Part shown: piece after piece, positions 63,489-64,000 of the stretch
Layout of the letters: each line of letters opens with the position of its first letter
Numbering within the stretch: position 1 is the first letter of the stretch
Made by a program: the position numbers and the translations under genes
Assembly: GCF_016924645.1 (NCBI RefSeq)
Contig: NZ_JAFFJV010000006.1
Coordinates: 186,001-250,000, forward strand
Direction of reading: 5' to 3'
Length of the DNA: 64,000 nt
Source of the DNA: Rufibacter psychrotolerans
GTDB taxonomy: Bacteria; Bacteroidota; Bacteroidia; Cytophagales; Hymenobacteraceae
The notes under the pieces: generated by a model
Database searches by the model: none
What the model was told of the DNA's origin: nothing
What the model saw: the letters and a program-made list of their open reading frames with translations, nothing else

Positions 63489-63517
63489 AGGGATTGGGTG
63501 TATTGAAAAATATAGGT

Positions 63518-64000
63518 TTAAAGGGAAGGATTTGCTTTGGCCCACTGCAGCGAAAGCGCCAGCCGGAAACTGCGCGGCGGCATGGCCCGGTACGCCATGG
63601 TCTGGTACACGGTGTTGGTGAGGTTGTGCACCTGCGCCATGAGTTGCGCCTCCAAGGAACGCCAGGCGAAGGATTTCCCCAAGCTGGCATTTACCAGCGC
63701 GTAAGGCTCCAGCCAGTTGTTGTTGTCATTGTCAGTGAAGCGCTGGCCGGTGAAGGTGGCATCGGCGGTGAGCCACCAGCCCTGGTGCCGCACTTCGGCC
63801 CAGCTGGCTACCTTGTGTTTGGGCACGTAGAACAGCTGCCGGTCCTGTAGCCGCGCCCCCGCATCGGGGAGTTGCTGCCGGGAAACGGTGTAGGCGTAGG
63901 CCAGCCCGGCGGTCAAGGTCCAGTGGGGGAGGGGCTGGTACTGCCACCGGGTGTCCAGCTCCAGGCCGTGGCCGCGTACCTTGCTGAGGTTCACGGCCTC
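63518..64000 (-). CDS. TonB-dependent receptor, C-terminal end (partial)
   Basis: The frame is open to the window edge, so this is the last 161 residues or so of a longer protein. The strands GLELDTRWQYQPLPHWTLTAGLAYAYT, WWLTADATFTGQRFTDNDNNNWLEPYALVNASLGKSF and NLTNTVYQTMAYRAMPPRSFRLALSLQW match the end of a BtuB/FecA-type outer-membrane barrel (final aromatic in SLQW then a short tail). Substrate is unknown, but the propeller lipoproteins that follow suggest vitamin B12 or another large cofactor. A cobalamin riboswitch, if present, would lie outside the window. Confidence 0.88.
   Translation of the reverse strand, partial: EAVNLSKVRGHGLELDTRWQYQPLPHWTLTAGLAYAYTVSRQQLPDAGARLQDRQLFYVPKHKVASWAEVRHQGWWLTADATFTGQRFTDNDNNNWLEPYALVNASLGKSFAWRSLEAQLMAQVHNLTNTVYQTMAYRAMPPRSFRLALSLQWAKANPSL

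Overview
The window looks like chromosome from an aerobic member of the Bacteroidota, most likely Cytophagales/Hymenobacteraceae (Rufibacter- or Nibribacter-like). The evidence is a SusC/SusD pair, Bacteroidota-type promoters (TTG about 20 nt before TAnnTTTG), lipoproteins with acidic residues after the lipidated Cys, a type IX secretion C-terminal domain, a TonB-dependent receptor next to beta-propeller lipoproteins, and base composition a little above half G+C. The species is inferred. No rRNA, tRNA, CRISPR array, phage or complete IS was seen.

Layout. 0-6 kb: end of a SusC receptor, SusD, an S9 peptidase and two coupled PAP2 proteins. 6.3-10.4 kb: housekeeping genes (metK; rpsU-xer-hpf; acyl-CoA dehydrogenase). 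10.6-19.4 kb: a co-directional run of exopolysaccharide export genes (Wza-, Wzc- and CpsB-like, an epimerase), then a TPR protein, a ComA-like synthase, DedA and aroE. 19.6-22.5 kb: an ECF sigma factor overlapping a protein that seems to join an anti-sigma-like head, one membrane helix and an outer-membrane barrel. 22.6-27.5 kb: uvrB, a T9SS cargo protein and an orphan lipoprotein. 27.6-31.5 kb: a Tat-exported PaoABC-type molybdenum hydroxylase. 31.7-45.9 kb: GNAT, radical SAM, AsmA-like protein, His/Met-rich outer-membrane protein, YciI, a P2-type cation ATPase, an amylase-family lipoprotein and SelO. 46.6-59 kb: copper and metal handling (CopZ, CopA, two 16-Cys copper-storage-like proteins, a CDF exporter, an HMA-AraC fusion regulator) interleaved with a flavoprotein and an ABC transporter whose permease is fused to an M1 peptidase. 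59-64 kb: a thioredoxin-like protein, disordered proteins, two BtuG-like beta-propeller lipoproteins and the end of a TonB-dependent receptor.

The most unusual signal is in the spacers. A roughly 36-nt imperfect hairpin (arms near GTTTTAGGCCTGTTTTC and its complement) occurs more than 20 times, usually within about 25 nt of a stop codon, with arms that change together. Larger spacers also hold three families of REPIN-like double palindromes, a near-palindromic spacer of about 420 bp and a (GATT)16 microsatellite. These look like an RNA-level gene-end element and REP-like mobile DNA; both readings are inference from the sequence.
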